This document shows, in pieces, positions 43,469 through 53,725 of a stretch of DNA of 64,000 nt. Under the pieces are notes generated by a model that worked only from the letters and a program-made list of their open reading frames with translations, had not been told where the DNA came from and did not search any database. Source of the DNA: Seminavis robusta (taxonomy: Eukaryota > Bacillariophyta > Bacillariophyceae > Naviculales > Naviculaceae); NCBI GenBank assembly GCA_903772945.1, contig CAICTM010000009.1:124001-188000 (forward strand), written 5' to 3'. Position 1 is the first letter of the stretch; each line of letters opens with the position of its first letter. Made by a program: the position numbers and the translations under genes.

Positions 43469-45520
43469 ATGGATCCCGACGCTGGTTCCACAATCAAGAC
43501 AACTGGGTCTGTGGACGTTGATGACAGCAGCGACAGTTCCAGCACCAGCAGTGGCAGTGACACGGCGCTTACCCACGATGACCCAGAGGCTGCCAAGGCG
43601 GCTCTTCGGGCCAAGATCCGCCTACAAGCGGGATCTCTCTTGTCTAGTAAGGGACCTCCTGTCGCCACCGTAAAGACCGGCACCAGCTCGGCTGCCAAGC
43701 GCAGTGCGTCGAGGAATGTACCAACTTCCGCCGTCGTGGGAGGAGCTGCTGCCGTGGGAGCTGGAGCTGCCATTGCTGCTGCCAGTAATAATAGTGACGA
43801 AGACTCTCTGAGTTTCCGACAGAAAACGGGAGAACAATCCCAAGAAAACAGTCCTCCCGAGGATGCCAAAGTGGGCAGTGACGACTCCATGAATGACTCC
43901 AAGCGGTCGGTGGTACGATTTGAAGGAGAGGAGATGGACGATTTGGACAAAGATGACGATATCAAGGAGGCACCGCCGGTCGTTACCGTGCCAAAAACCG
44001 CAGAAGAAAATGCCGCCAGAAGCGCCGCTCCTCGTCCCTCACTCATGGAACATAAATCGGAGAACCCACCGGATCATGATGAAGAAGGAGGTCTCAAGAT
44101 GGACGATCTAATGGATGTCAGTGAAGAAGTTGGATGTTCCGATGGGGCCAACACGGGAATTGCTCTCTGTGTACTCTTTCTCCTTATATGGATCATTGCC
44201 GTACCGATTGCCCTCACCAACAGCAAGGCAATCGAAACGGGAGAAGATGGCGAGCCAGCTCCTACCCGTGCCCCCACTGAAGCCCCAATTAATCTCATCA
44301 ACCTGCCCACCGTGGCTCCGGTGGCTCCTACTCGCGTACCAACGGTGGCCCCCACAGAAGAGCCAACAGCTACCCCATCCTTGTTGCTTGTTTTCCCATC
44401 TTACACAGAGGAAGCACTCACGGACCCAGAGTCCCCACAAAGTCAGGCTTTGCAGTGGCTCTTTACAGATCCATTGGTTTACACATACGATGCGGAACGG
44501 CAGAGCCAAAGGTTCGCTCTCGCCACATTTTACTATGCCACCAAGGGAGACAACTGGACCCTCAACAATAACTGGTTGTCGGTAGAGGATGGAAAGCACG
44601 AGTGCTTTTGGTACGCACAAACTCCCGTCTGCAACGATCAACAGGAATACATCGTACTGGAGCTCAACGATAACAACCTGGATGGAGAAATCCCTCCGGA
44701 AATTGCCATGCTCGCGTCGTTGCAACGGATCCAGTTGCAAGAGAACAAGATCGTGGGAAGTATTCCCACCACCATGGCCGAGCTTTCCGAAATGACCCTT
44801 CTCGACTTGCAAGAGAATTTCCTGACGGGACCCATTCCTTCCGAGCTGGGCCTCATGACGGCGTTGAACCATATTTGGTTGAATGGAACTCGTGACGCCA
44901 CCGCCGAGGGTACAAATGCGTCAAGCATCCCGTCCGAATTGGCGCTCTTGACTGAACTGGAACAGTTGCATCTTGGGTCGAACAAGTTGAGCGGAAATGT
45001 GCCAACGGAACTGGCCTTGTTGCAAAACTTGGATTGGTTAACCCTGAGAAACAACGAACTCAGTGGGATCATTCCCAGTGAGATAGGGTTGCTTCGGAGC
45101 ATATCTTGGTTGGATTTGGCCGAGAACGACCTTGTTGGAAACATCCCGGGTTCGGTTGGCTTGTTGAATGATACTCTGCGCATCTTGCAATTGGAGGATA
45201 ACGGCCTCACGGGCAATCTGCCGTTTGAAATGAATCGATTGACGAGTGTCCAGCAAGTGTGGTTGCAGCATAATATGCTAACGGGTAACGTGCCGGCTGG
45301 ACTGTGCTATTTCAAGCGAATTGGCAAGGTTGAGACAATATGGGTGGATTGTGAAGAAGTGGCTTGTGACTGCAACTGTATGTGCTCAACCGTCACGGAG
45401 GAAGATGGAGAAATGGGAGAAGCAGAGAATGGCGACGGAAGCGAGGAAGGTGAGGATGATATTGCCTCCGCCCCTGCCATGGTTGAGGGCACCAATGCGA
45501 CAGACGGACGAGCGTTGTAG
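43469..45520 (+). CDS. Type II LRR membrane protein (diatom LRR family)
   Basis: Single exon, 683 residues from ATG 43469 (an upstream in-frame TTG is not a likely start). The cytosolic N-terminal part (1-225) is Ser/Asp-rich with an alanine/glycine stretch (GGAAAVGAGAAIAAASNNSD). The membrane helix is at about 229-250 (IALCVLFLLIWIIAVPIAL). A PT linker follows (PTRAPTEAP, PTVAPVAPTRVPTVAPTEEP), then the family motif SPQSQALQWLFTD...QRFALATFYYATKGDNW and a Cys-bounded cap (CFWYAQTPVC), about nine LRRs (GEIPPEIAMLASLQRIQLQE and similar) and a tail with DCEEVACDCNCMC. An acidic stretch ends the protein. This is the shortest and tidiest copy of the three in the window, and a good reference for the others. 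Confidence 0.9.
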   Translation: MDPDAGSTIKTTGSVDVDDSSDSSSTSSGSDTALTHDDPEAAKAALRAKIRLQAGSLLSSKGPPVATVKTGTSSAAKRSASRNVPTSAVVGGAAAVGAGAAIAAASNNSDEDSLSFRQKTGEQSQENSPPEDAKVGSDDSMNDSKRSVVRFEGEEMDDLDKDDDIKEAPPVVTVPKTAEENAARSAAPRPSLMEHKSENPPDHDEEGGLKMDDLMDVSEEVGCSDGANTGIALCVLFLLIWIIAVPIALTNSKAIETGEDGEPAPTRAPTEAPINLINLPTVAPVAPTRVPTVAPTEEPTATPSLLLVFPSYTEEALTDPESPQSQALQWLFTDPLVYTYDAERQSQRFALATFYYATKGDNWTLNNNWLSVEDGKHECFWYAQTPVCNDQQEYIVLELNDNNLDGEIPPEIAMLASLQRIQLQENKIVGSIPTTMAELSEMTLLDLQENFLTGPIPSELGLMTALNHIWLNGTRDATAEGTNASSIPSELALLTELEQLHLGSNKLSGNVPTELALLQNLDWLTLRNNELSGIIPSEIGLLRSISWLDLAENDLVGNIPGSVGLLNDTLRILQLEDNGLTGNLPFEMNRLTSVQQVWLQHNMLTGNVPAGLCYFKRIGKVETIWVDCEEVACDCNCMCSTVTEEDGEMGEAENGDGSEEGEDDIASAPAMVEGTNATDGRAL

Positions 45521-46420
45521 GCGGTGATCAAGTTGCTATACGTCCACGCGCTCAACTCGACTGAATGTGTGTGGAAGGCGAAAGAGAAAATCTTGATTCG
45601 ACGAAACAGGAATATGTATTAGTACGCTTATGCGCACAGCTAATAAGGAAAGAGTGCGGTATGATGGAATGGACCGAGGTGGAGCGGAAGTAGCAGGCTG
45701 AATGGATGGATCTTAGAAGGAGAACGCGTTTGTTTTGATCGGTTGACAGCTCTATGCAACAGACGAGATGAAGCAAGGCGACTGCACAGAACTGTTTAGA
45801 GGAGACTGCACGGCATGCAGGACTTTTTTGACACAAACAAAGACCGACAGATTTCTTGTGTCCTCGACGTATTGAAAAAATAGTGCACGTAAAACATTTA
45901 ATAATAAGAATATCGAAGCAAGCCGTTGGCGTCAATTCTTCCTCGGCCGAGTGAGTGCATGGAATGGCACTGTTTCTGTTTCATACGCGGCGTGCTTTGA
46001 ATGTGAACTCAGGCCTCTAGAGCTTGCAGTTATGCATAGGTAAGCACAGATAGGTGCTGGGAGCATTCACGAAAGGAGAGGAGTGAACGAAGCGATTCTA
46101 ATGGCGCTTTGTTTGATCGAAGAGCTGGACCTCAACGCACTCCTCACAGATCGCACAACAGGTCTCACAACCGGACTGGCCCCTTGTCCATCTCTGGCTG
46201 AGCCCCAGTCCTCGTCCCACTGTTGGAACAAAGAGTATGAACATATTCAGGCTTGACACCAGGTCCAACAGGCTAGTAGAGGACCAAGAATTGGGCCAAC
46301 TCCTGGACCACTCCCACATCTGGACTGAAACCACTCCCGCCCCATCAATGGCCCCACTCCTGGATCATATCCTTCCATGGCGGCTCTCCTAAGTACGCTC
46401 TGAGTTTTACACTGTACAGA
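45521..46420. other. Intergenic, convergent 3' ends
   Basis: No gene is supported. A stretch at about 46170-46375 carries loosely repeated CCTGGACCACTCCC / CCCACTCCTGGATC words. Frames on the minus strand at 45552 and 46098 have no domain. Confidence 0.4.
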
Positions 46421-47650
46421 CTACCGATCTCGCAGCCCACTTTTGCGGTCTAACCACTGATCCATTGGCCATCCAAACCTATCATACTGGTGGATGATGA
46501 AGGACCTTTGTCCATCAAAATCTATGAAAAAGCCGTGCTTATCCGTGAGGTCATGTTCCAAGCCCAACCATGTCCCTTTGGCTTCGTCTTCGCCACTTGT
46601 GTATGCCTTCCTCGAGGCATCTCTTTGCGTCATATTGAGTTCTTCCATGTTGCGCTTTCGTTTGGCATTGAACAGCATTGCACCTTGTGACCCAACTGTA
46701 TGGACAAGTCCAACTCGATTCCTTTGGGACGTTGCATAGGGCAGCTGCTGCGTGTAGTACAGGTAATTGTGGATTGACTGGTCGTCACCGTTCATCTTGT
46801 TACAACAGCATTTTGGGTCTTGCATCCATACCCGCATTTCTGCGACCATATCATTCAGGTACCGTAGCATTGCATCTCGTGTGCCCACGGTTGTTCCACT
46901 GCAAAGCATTGGTTTGTCAAATATTGAAATAGCTTTGCATCGTTCAACTGGTCCTTTCACCAACCAGTGGGTCGTTCGCATTGTTCTGTGTTCTTCGAAG
47001 ACTTGCAAACCTTGCACATGTGGTGCTTCTGGTCCAAAGGGGTCTCGTTGGAAATAAGTATCTCGCACATCGGCAACTAGTACCGGGCCAGTGCATTCTC
47101 GACAGTCCAGTAGATAGTCTCTCAAGAGAGCAAAGCGCCCCCAACGTAATTTTAGATCAGGATATGGATCGGCACATGTCATTACCTCGACGGCATGAGA
47201 ATCCATCTTGGAGGGAGTTTCTCCGCCCATGCTCAAGATGTCTGTGCTGCAATTCACCAGCGTCAATCTTTTCATCGTCACATTGTGGCTAGTCAAATAC
47301 TCCACAACTCCCCGTTGGGGGTTTGGTGAGATGGCCAAAATGATGTGTCCTAGATATCCGCTCCTTCGCAGTGAACCGACGAAACGCCGGAAGGCCCCAA
47401 CGTCATAGTTTGTCGCCATCCCCATCACAGTGGCATGTCGACTGCTCTTTTGTTGTTTGTCTTTCGTTGATTCACGAAAACGGCCAATACGTGGGATGTC
47501 CATCTCGACTGCAAGCTGCGAAGGTAGCAGTGAATCGCAATTGACCGACAGGCCAAGGTTGCTCCGCAAGGTTGTAAGCACGACGAAAACGGATGCTCCT
47601 AACGCCAACATGGCCCAGCTACGGGATGATTGCTTCAGTGGGGAGGCCAT
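46421..47650 (-). CDS. Type II membrane glycosyltransferase-like protein
   Basis: Single exon, 409 residues from ATG 47650 (the frame extends upstream, but a basic, then hydrophobic N-terminus begins here). Residues about 12-30 (WAMLALGASVFVVLTTL) form a signal anchor, so the catalytic part would face the Golgi lumen. The body begins with HATVMGMATNYDVGAFRRFV and SLRRSGYLGHIILAISPN, a nucleotide-sugar-binding-like fold, then VLVADVRDTYFQRDPF, where DVRD is the likely metal-binding DxD equivalent of GT-A enzymes. Later come CSGTTVGTRDAMLRYLNDM and MNGDDQSIHNYLYY, also typical of such enzymes, and a C-terminal HQYDRFGWP. The donor and acceptor sugars cannot be predicted. Confidence 0.78.
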   Translation of the reverse strand: MASPLKQSSRSWAMLALGASVFVVLTTLRSNLGLSVNCDSLLPSQLAVEMDIPRIGRFRESTKDKQQKSSRHATVMGMATNYDVGAFRRFVGSLRRSGYLGHIILAISPNPQRGVVEYLTSHNVTMKRLTLVNCSTDILSMGGETPSKMDSHAVEVMTCADPYPDLKLRWGRFALLRDYLLDCRECTGPVLVADVRDTYFQRDPFGPEAPHVQGLQVFEEHRTMRTTHWLVKGPVERCKAISIFDKPMLCSGTTVGTRDAMLRYLNDMVAEMRVWMQDPKCCCNKMNGDDQSIHNYLYYTQQLPYATSQRNRVGLVHTVGSQGAMLFNAKRKRNMEELNMTQRDASRKAYTSGEDEAKGTWLGLEHDLTDKHGFFIDFDGQRSFIIHQYDRFGWPMDQWLDRKSGLRDR

Positions 47651-48077
47651 TGTCTCGACTTGCAACAAGAACTTGAGGAAATAGCTACCAGAGACTGAGT
47701 CTGTTTTCTCCAATGCCTGTCTAGCAGAGTGCCGGTTGTGTGAGTGGGAGAGGTGCTCCGTGAAGATGGAGAGTTGAGAGGGACTATTTTCCCACCCGCA
47801 AGCAAGGCTAACGTTGCCGTTTGGTTTTCTTCTCTCTTCCGTGACTCCCAGGTCCCAGGCCAAATTTACACCCCGACACTCTGCAACTTTCTAAAACGAA
47901 GTTGGTCCAATCCCCGGGATACTAGTACTGTACCACACTACATGTAGCTAGCTAGCTAGAGAGACACCCCGATGACACATTTATTTTACAAGATTTTGAA
48001 ACTCGCGGTAATCTTTCCCTTCCTGCTCTTTGCCCCACTCTTCTTCGTACCGTGCCGGTCTTCTTCACAACCAAGTC
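47651..48077. other. Intergenic
   Basis: Between two minus-strand genes. It contains TACTAGTACTGTAC and CATGTAGCTAGCTAGCTAG palindromes near 47920-47960. No gene was recognised. Confidence 0.4.
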
Positions 48078-51000
48078 TTAGACACATGAACAGCCTATGG
48101 CGCATGAGCAAGTGAGGCTGCTATTGCAATCTACCCGAATGTCCACGGTGTGACCAGAAACAGGAACGACCGCGTCGTCCAATGCGACGACTGTTCCATC
48201 GGCCAGTTCGATGCTACCATCCAAATTCCTGCCACACCATGAAAAAGGAATTGTCCCGTACAATTCCGGATTGCCGTCTAGCCAGACCCGGGCGGCCATT
48301 CCCCATGCCGCCAGCTCATCGGATGGCAGTGGTCCTTCGAACGCGTTGTTTTCCACTTGAAACAATTGCAACAGTGTCATTGTGCCCAACTCACTTGGGA
48401 TTTCACCCGATAGCTGATTATACCCTCCATGGAACCAACGAAGCCTCGTCAGCAAGCCCAGCTCGCTTGGGATAGCCCCGGTCAAACGGTTTGAGTAGAC
48501 GTGCACATCCTCCAAACTCTCCCCCAACATACCCAGTTGCCATGGAAGCGAACCAGATAAAAAGTTAAGCCCCACGTAGAACTCTTGCAACGCCCTGAGC
48601 TCCACGACTTCATTCGGAATTCGACCGGAAAGCCGATTGCTGTTCAAGTTGACTGCCTTCAATGCCGTCATCATTCCTAGCTCAGTCGGAATCCTTCCTG
48701 ACAATTGGTTGTCATTCCACAATAGATCTTGCAGCCCAACCAGCAGCCCAATGGTCGACGGAATGGACCGCCGAAGCACATTTTGCTGAAGATCCAATAC
48801 TTCCAAGTTGGTCGCAAATCCAACTTCGGGTGGCACCGATCCTGTCAAACTGTTGTTTTTTAGCTGTAGCTCAAGTAGCGTCGATTGCCAAGAATTTTTC
48901 CCTTCCTTATCGTCCAAAAACCAGGAGCCTGGTAACGTCCCTGCCAGGTCATGATTATGATTGATGTGAAGCTGTTCCAATGCCGTCAGCATGGCCAGCT
49001 CAGGCGGCAGAGTACCGGACAGTCCAACCCCCTCCAACCACAGCTGTCGGTACGATCGAAAGACTCCAGAAGAATCGAATTCATTGCCACATACGACCAC
49101 TCCAAGAGAGTTGCTCGTGTACTGCTGAAGGAGACTGCTCGTGCCCCGATTAATATCCGAGGACGAAAAGTCATCACTATTCCGTTGATGATACCAGTCA
49201 CATTCGTGCCCACTGTAGGACATCCAGGGAAACAAACCTCCGCGGCCTACCGCATTCACGGTGTAGTTGCCAGTCCACCAATCGTCACCGTCCGTAGAAT
49301 AGTAGAGAACAGCCAAAGCGAACCTTTGTCTCATTCGATTAGGACTGTACGATCCAAAGTTTGGATCTCGAAGCATCCACGAGAAGGCTTTCGATTGAGG
49401 ACTAGCTGGATTGCTGAACGCACCAAGGGTATATTCCGGAAATGCAACTTCTGGTTGGCTTGTTGGCGCGACTGATGGCATGGTGGTTGGCCGTGGAGCA
49501 CCCGTGGGTTCACTGGTTGTAGGTAGGTTGGGAGAAGGAGCCACTGTAGGAGGGACAGTTGGTGCCTCAGTCGGAGCACTCGTAGACGGAAGAGGAGAGG
49601 GCTGGACTGTAGGCGTGGAAGTGTTGGGTGCCTGCGTTGGCGATTCCGTATCATCCATCAAGTCTTCTGGTAGTATCGGTATGATCACAATGGTCGTCCC
49701 GTTCAAATTGTCGAATTCGTCATCATCGTCATCATCGTCCTCCGGTTCAATTGGAATTACAACAAAGGTGGTTCCGTTGATGGCCTCAGTTGGGGGAGCT
49801 GTTGGGGCAATCGTTGGCGACTCTGTGATTGGAACTGTAGGGGCAATGGTGGGATTCGTGGTGATTTCTGGAACGGGAGTATTGGTTTCGTTGATAGCCG
49901 CAGTGATGTTGCTTGGCGCTACCGTTGGTTCTGTCGTGTTTGGTGGAGATGTCGGTTTGTTGCTGCTAGTAGAATCCTCTACAATATTGGGTGCCGGTGC
50001 TGGTGTGCCCTCCAATAGAGCCAACAATTCTGTGTTGTCTGCAGTGGGTGTGGGTGCGGTTGTCGGGCGTGGTGTACCCGGTGTAACGGACGGCGCCGGT
50101 GTCCATGGGATCAAAGTTTCATCTATTGGCGCTGCCTGGGGTGGAGGCGTGAGCGGGAACACAGTGGGTGCATTCTCCAAATTACCGTTTCGGTGAACCA
50201 GATAAGGTATAAAGCCTCCCCAAAACAGCAAGATGAGAATACACAATGCACAACCCCCCATGCCACCCCAGCAGGATTGCACATTCTTTTTGCCATCGGT
50301 TCCAAATGCCAAAGTCATTAGGTCTTCGCTGTCATTGGATTCCGCAGCTTTTTTCTCTAATTTGGCCGCTTCCAGAACACTGGGATGCAAGAATTCTAGG
50401 TTTTCATCTAGATGTGCCCTGGATCGATGAGTACTGAAACTCCTGAACGAAGACGCAACAGATCCGGTCCCATCGCTGTTGGCGTAACTTCGAGAGGGTT
50501 TATTGACAATCGCCAGCGCCATTTCTAGTGCGGATCCAGTTTCTTCATCATCATTTTCTTCTTGTACTTGTACGAGTGGTGTGAACATGGAATTGGAATC
50601 ATTGTAACTGCTGTTGTGACTTCGATTGAGGCTGCTGTTGTGACTGTTGATATCTTCGTCTTCTTCCTTCTGACTTTTGTGGCTTCGATTGAAACTGCTG
50701 TTTTGACTTTTGTGACTTTTGTTGAGTTCCTCTTCTTGTCTAACACTGTTGTGACTTCGATTGAAACTGCTGTGGCTGGTGTGACTTTTGTGACTCTTGT
50801 TTAGTTCTTCGTCTCGAACACTGTTGCGACTTCGATTGAAACTGCTGTTTTGACTTTTGTGGCTCTTGTTTAGTTCTTCTTCTTGTCGAACGCTGTTGCG
50901 ACTTCGATTGAAACTGCTATTGTGGCTTTTATGACTCTTGTTGAGTTCTTCTTCTTGTCGAACGCTGTTGCGACTTCGATTGAAACTGCTATTGTGGCTT

Positions 51001-52451
51001 TTATGACTCTTGCTGAGTTCGTCCTCTTGTCGAACACTGTTGCGACTGCGATTGAAACTGCTATGGCTGTTTTGACTTTTGTGACTCTTGTTGAGTTCCT
51101 CGTCTCGAACACTGCTGCGACTTTGATTGAAACTGCTGTTTTGACTGTGGTGACTCATTCTGAGTTGATGATCTTCTACCGGCCCCGGCAGTGGCTGGCT
51201 GTGCGCACTTTGACTCTTACTGTATTCTTCTTCGAGCTCATCTACGTCGACTTCATTAATGGTGTTGATTGTATGTATACCACTTACGTTTTCATCCACA
51301 TCAATAATGATGACTGGTTTGGGTGCTGCTATTCTCTTTGGTGGTTTGGGTGGTTTGTCGGGAGACTTCATCAAACTGTTGTTTTGTTGTAGTTGTCGTT
51401 GTTGCGGTTGAGTACTTCTAGAAATGGTAACGGAATTGACTCCAATAGTGGAGTCATCATCATCAGTGAGCACAATGGTGTTTCTGCCTCCAATTCTCAT
51501 GATGGAGCTTGTTCCCACACTATTGACATAGGTGGAATCTCCATCTCCATCTCCTATAGTGGAAGCACTGCTCATCATGTCTTGATCATTGTCTTTGTCG
51601 TGTAATAATTGTTGTATTCTGCTGACGACTCCTTGTGCGGCTTGTGTGGTTTGCGTGGATGTTCGTCTTGATCCTTCTTTATTGATGCTGCTCGTCAATG
51701 GTTGCTTGTCGATGATTTCCTCCGTGAAGACATCTGTAGTGTCTGTGTCTACGGTGGATCCTCCAGCACTGATAGTCGGCAGAAGAGGTGGGGGTGTCGG
51801 AAGTGGCTGAGGCGACACACTGCTCTTTTTGTTGGGTTTAGTCTTTTTCTTGTTTTGTAAGCTCTGAAGTGAAGAAGAGGATTGATCGAGTTTCATTCCA
51901 GTATTGTGTGATTGCAGAGTGGCATTGCTGCTTTGAGTACTTCTCGAGTTGGCGGAAGACCCGCTATGCTTGGGTGACAGTGGCACTTTGGTATGAGACT
52001 TGGTGGCGTGGATGACAGTCTGCTTGTTGTTTCGTAGAGAATTGCGTGGGATTTTGGGAAGCGCCTTTTTGGGAGCTGGTCGTCCCGATCGACTCGGAAT
52101 AGGAGAAGGAGGAACTGCTGGTAGGGAAGATGCTGATTGATTTAGTTTTTGTGCTTTGTCTGCCTGCGGCTTTTTCTCTGCTCCTTCTGTAGACGGCTGA
52201 GACGCACTCTGTTGACCTGCGGTCTGTTCTTGTGGAGTGACAGTCTTCTTAGCATTCTTCAACGACGCCGTACTAGAAGAACTACTAGTAGCAGTTGGAG
52301 CCACTACCACGGGAGGTTTGGCAGGAGACACCAACTCTGTCACCGCAAAAGACTCGTCAAAGAAGGAAACACTCGACATGTGATTGCGCTTCTCATTTTT
52401 CTTGCGCTTCTTCGCCATTGCGGACTTCGGAGGAGCTGCTGCTGGCGGCAT
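48078..52451 (-). CDS. Large type II LRR membrane protein with Ser/Asn repeat array
   Basis: Single exon, 1457 residues from ATG 52451. The N-terminal cytosolic part is basic and Ser/Pro-rich, then holds a repeat array (about residues 427-620, DNA 50590-51170) of units such as NKSHKSQNSSFNRSRNSVRQ followed by EEEL. The membrane helix is at about 729-749 (GGCALCILILLFWGGFIPYL). A long PT-rich stalk (about 760-1010) includes acidic EPEDDDDDDDEFD and paired TVAPT units. The family motif follows (SPQSKAFSWMLRD...QRFALAVLYYSTDGDDW), then a cap with a larger insert than in the other copies, about ten LRRs and the tail DCNSSLTCSCAIGCSCV. It is the most divergent copy in its cytosolic half. Function is unknown. 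Confidence 0.88.
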   Translation of the reverse strand: MPPAAAPPKSAMAKKRKKNEKRNHMSSVSFFDESFAVTELVSPAKPPVVVAPTATSSSSSTASLKNAKKTVTPQEQTAGQQSASQPSTEGAEKKPQADKAQKLNQSASSLPAVPPSPIPSRSGRPAPKKALPKIPRNSLRNNKQTVIHATKSHTKVPLSPKHSGSSANSRSTQSSNATLQSHNTGMKLDQSSSSLQSLQNKKKTKPNKKSSVSPQPLPTPPPLLPTISAGGSTVDTDTTDVFTEEIIDKQPLTSSINKEGSRRTSTQTTQAAQGVVSRIQQLLHDKDNDQDMMSSASTIGDGDGDSTYVNSVGTSSIMRIGGRNTIVLTDDDDSTIGVNSVTISRSTQPQQRQLQQNNSLMKSPDKPPKPPKRIAAPKPVIIIDVDENVSGIHTINTINEVDVDELEEEYSKSQSAHSQPLPGPVEDHQLRMSHHSQNSSFNQSRSSVRDEELNKSHKSQNSHSSFNRSRNSVRQEDELSKSHKSHNSSFNRSRNSVRQEEELNKSHKSHNSSFNRSRNSVRQEEELNKSHKSQNSSFNRSRNSVRDEELNKSHKSHTSHSSFNRSHNSVRQEEELNKSHKSQNSSFNRSHKSQKEEDEDINSHNSSLNRSHNSSYNDSNSMFTPLVQVQEENDDEETGSALEMALAIVNKPSRSYANSDGTGSVASSFRSFSTHRSRAHLDENLEFLHPSVLEAAKLEKKAAESNDSEDLMTLAFGTDGKKNVQSCWGGMGGCALCILILLFWGGFIPYLVHRNGNLENAPTVFPLTPPPQAAPIDETLIPWTPAPSVTPGTPRPTTAPTPTADNTELLALLEGTPAPAPNIVEDSTSSNKPTSPPNTTEPTVAPSNITAAINETNTPVPEITTNPTIAPTVPITESPTIAPTAPPTEAINGTTFVVIPIEPEDDDDDDDEFDNLNGTTIVIIPILPEDLMDDTESPTQAPNTSTPTVQPSPLPSTSAPTEAPTVPPTVAPSPNLPTTSEPTGAPRPTTMPSVAPTSQPEVAFPEYTLGAFSNPASPQSKAFSWMLRDPNFGSYSPNRMRQRFALAVLYYSTDGDDWWTGNYTVNAVGRGGLFPWMSYSGHECDWYHQRNSDDFSSSDINRGTSSLLQQYTSNSLGVVVCGNEFDSSGVFRSYRQLWLEGVGLSGTLPPELAMLTALEQLHINHNHDLAGTLPGSWFLDDKEGKNSWQSTLLELQLKNNSLTGSVPPEVGFATNLEVLDLQQNVLRRSIPSTIGLLVGLQDLLWNDNQLSGRIPTELGMMTALKAVNLNSNRLSGRIPNEVVELRALQEFYVGLNFLSGSLPWQLGMLGESLEDVHVYSNRLTGAIPSELGLLTRLRWFHGGYNQLSGEIPSELGTMTLLQLFQVENNAFEGPLPSDELAAWGMAARVWLDGNPELYGTIPFSWCGRNLDGSIELADGTVVALDDAVVPVSGHTVDIRVDCNSSLTCSCAIGCSCV
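50590..51170. repeat. Coding minisatellite in the LRR gene
   Basis: About eight to nine tandem units of 60-72 bases, each carrying TTGCGACTTCGATTGAAACT, then CTGTTTTGACTTTTGTGACT (or a close form) and a GTTGAGTTCTTCTTCTTGTC end on the plus strand. Units keep the reading frame and encode the Ser/Asn/Arg repeats. Neighbouring units near 50870-51010 are nearly identical, which points to recent copying. Confidence 0.88.
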
Positions 52452-53725
52452 GGTCAAAGTCAAATATACGAGTAGCTATCGACTACGGACACTAGAAGGA
52501 CCCCTGCTTGGGCTGATTGGATCTGCTGCTCGATCTCTGCAATCTTCAAGTAAGCCTTCGTAAACTTGCTGCTGTTGCTGCTGCTCTATCTGGCTAGTAG
52601 CTTGCTTACTTCCGCTTCCGCCTCTTTCGGCTAACTAACTGGCAACTCACCCCCAACAAACAAACACGAAGCAGCTATGAACCAGACAGGTTTCACTAGC
52701 TAGCTAGCACTCTAGTGCTGTAGCTACTTAGCTGACAGAACTGGTGAGGATCGTGGACATTTGTCGTGTTTGCCGCTGCCTCTTTCTTTTTGTTGCGGCT
52801 TGAAAGACCTCTCATGTCTTCGGCCTTCGCTGGCTCTCAACAGAAAGAAAATTCTCCCAATTTTGGGGTAACGGGAGATTTAGTGAGGGCAATAAAACCG
52901 TGAATGAAAAGCATGTGTTCCTTCCTAATGCCGCATGACCATTCTTGAAGAGATCTTTTCATCGTCAAACTTCAAACCACAAAAGTGACTCCCACACTCC
53001 CTCCTCACACCACACACTCGCAGCGCCATTTTTTTATTGAATGAATCAAATCAATGATTTTGACACTGTCGCCTCGTACCATAGCAGTGTCAACAGTAGA
53101 AGTTTCTACTTCCATACAGTACTACATGTAGCTTGTAGAGATGTCTTTTTCTTCGAGTGCTGCTTATGGATTTGTTGTATCATACAGGAGTCACGGCATT
53201 GAAAGAAGTCCACAAAACCCCATGCTTTCTACAACACCCTTGTTCAATGCAAAACCTACACGGCCAAACCATTCATGGCGTTGATTGGATCGAATTCAAT
53301 CATTCCTGGTACCAGTAGTAGCACCGTACTACCGTCCACAAAAGGGCTTTGACAAAGGTACATCTCCCTGTACCAAAGAAAAAAGCCAAGCCCTTTGCCC
53401 CCTGTGTTGGTCCTCAATTTATCTCCCCTGATCCTCGCTGGCTTCCTCGGGCGCTATTACTGTAGTCTAGACTACTCCAAAAACCTCTCTTGTTGAAAAA
53501 AATTAACCAAAAGCCTTTTTCCAGTCTCTCATTTTTAAGAAAAATGCTCAAATTTTGTATTTGGATAGGGTTCGAGCAAATATCTTTTGCGCTTCCAAAG
53601 GATCCGGCACAACCATACAGCTGCCAGATCTAACCACAAAGGGATCCATCTTCTTGCTACAAGCAGAGTTGTTGCCCCGTTAGTCAGTAAAGTATAGCAG
53701 GCAAACACCCTCACTTTTGTTCGAG
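52452..53725. other. Intergenic, divergent 5' regions
   Basis: No gene is supported over 1.27 kb. A CTGCTGTTGCTGCTGCTC run sits near 52570, AGCTAGCTAG words near 52700, and a pair of TACCAGTAGTAGCACCGTAC words near 53310. Confidence 0.4.
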
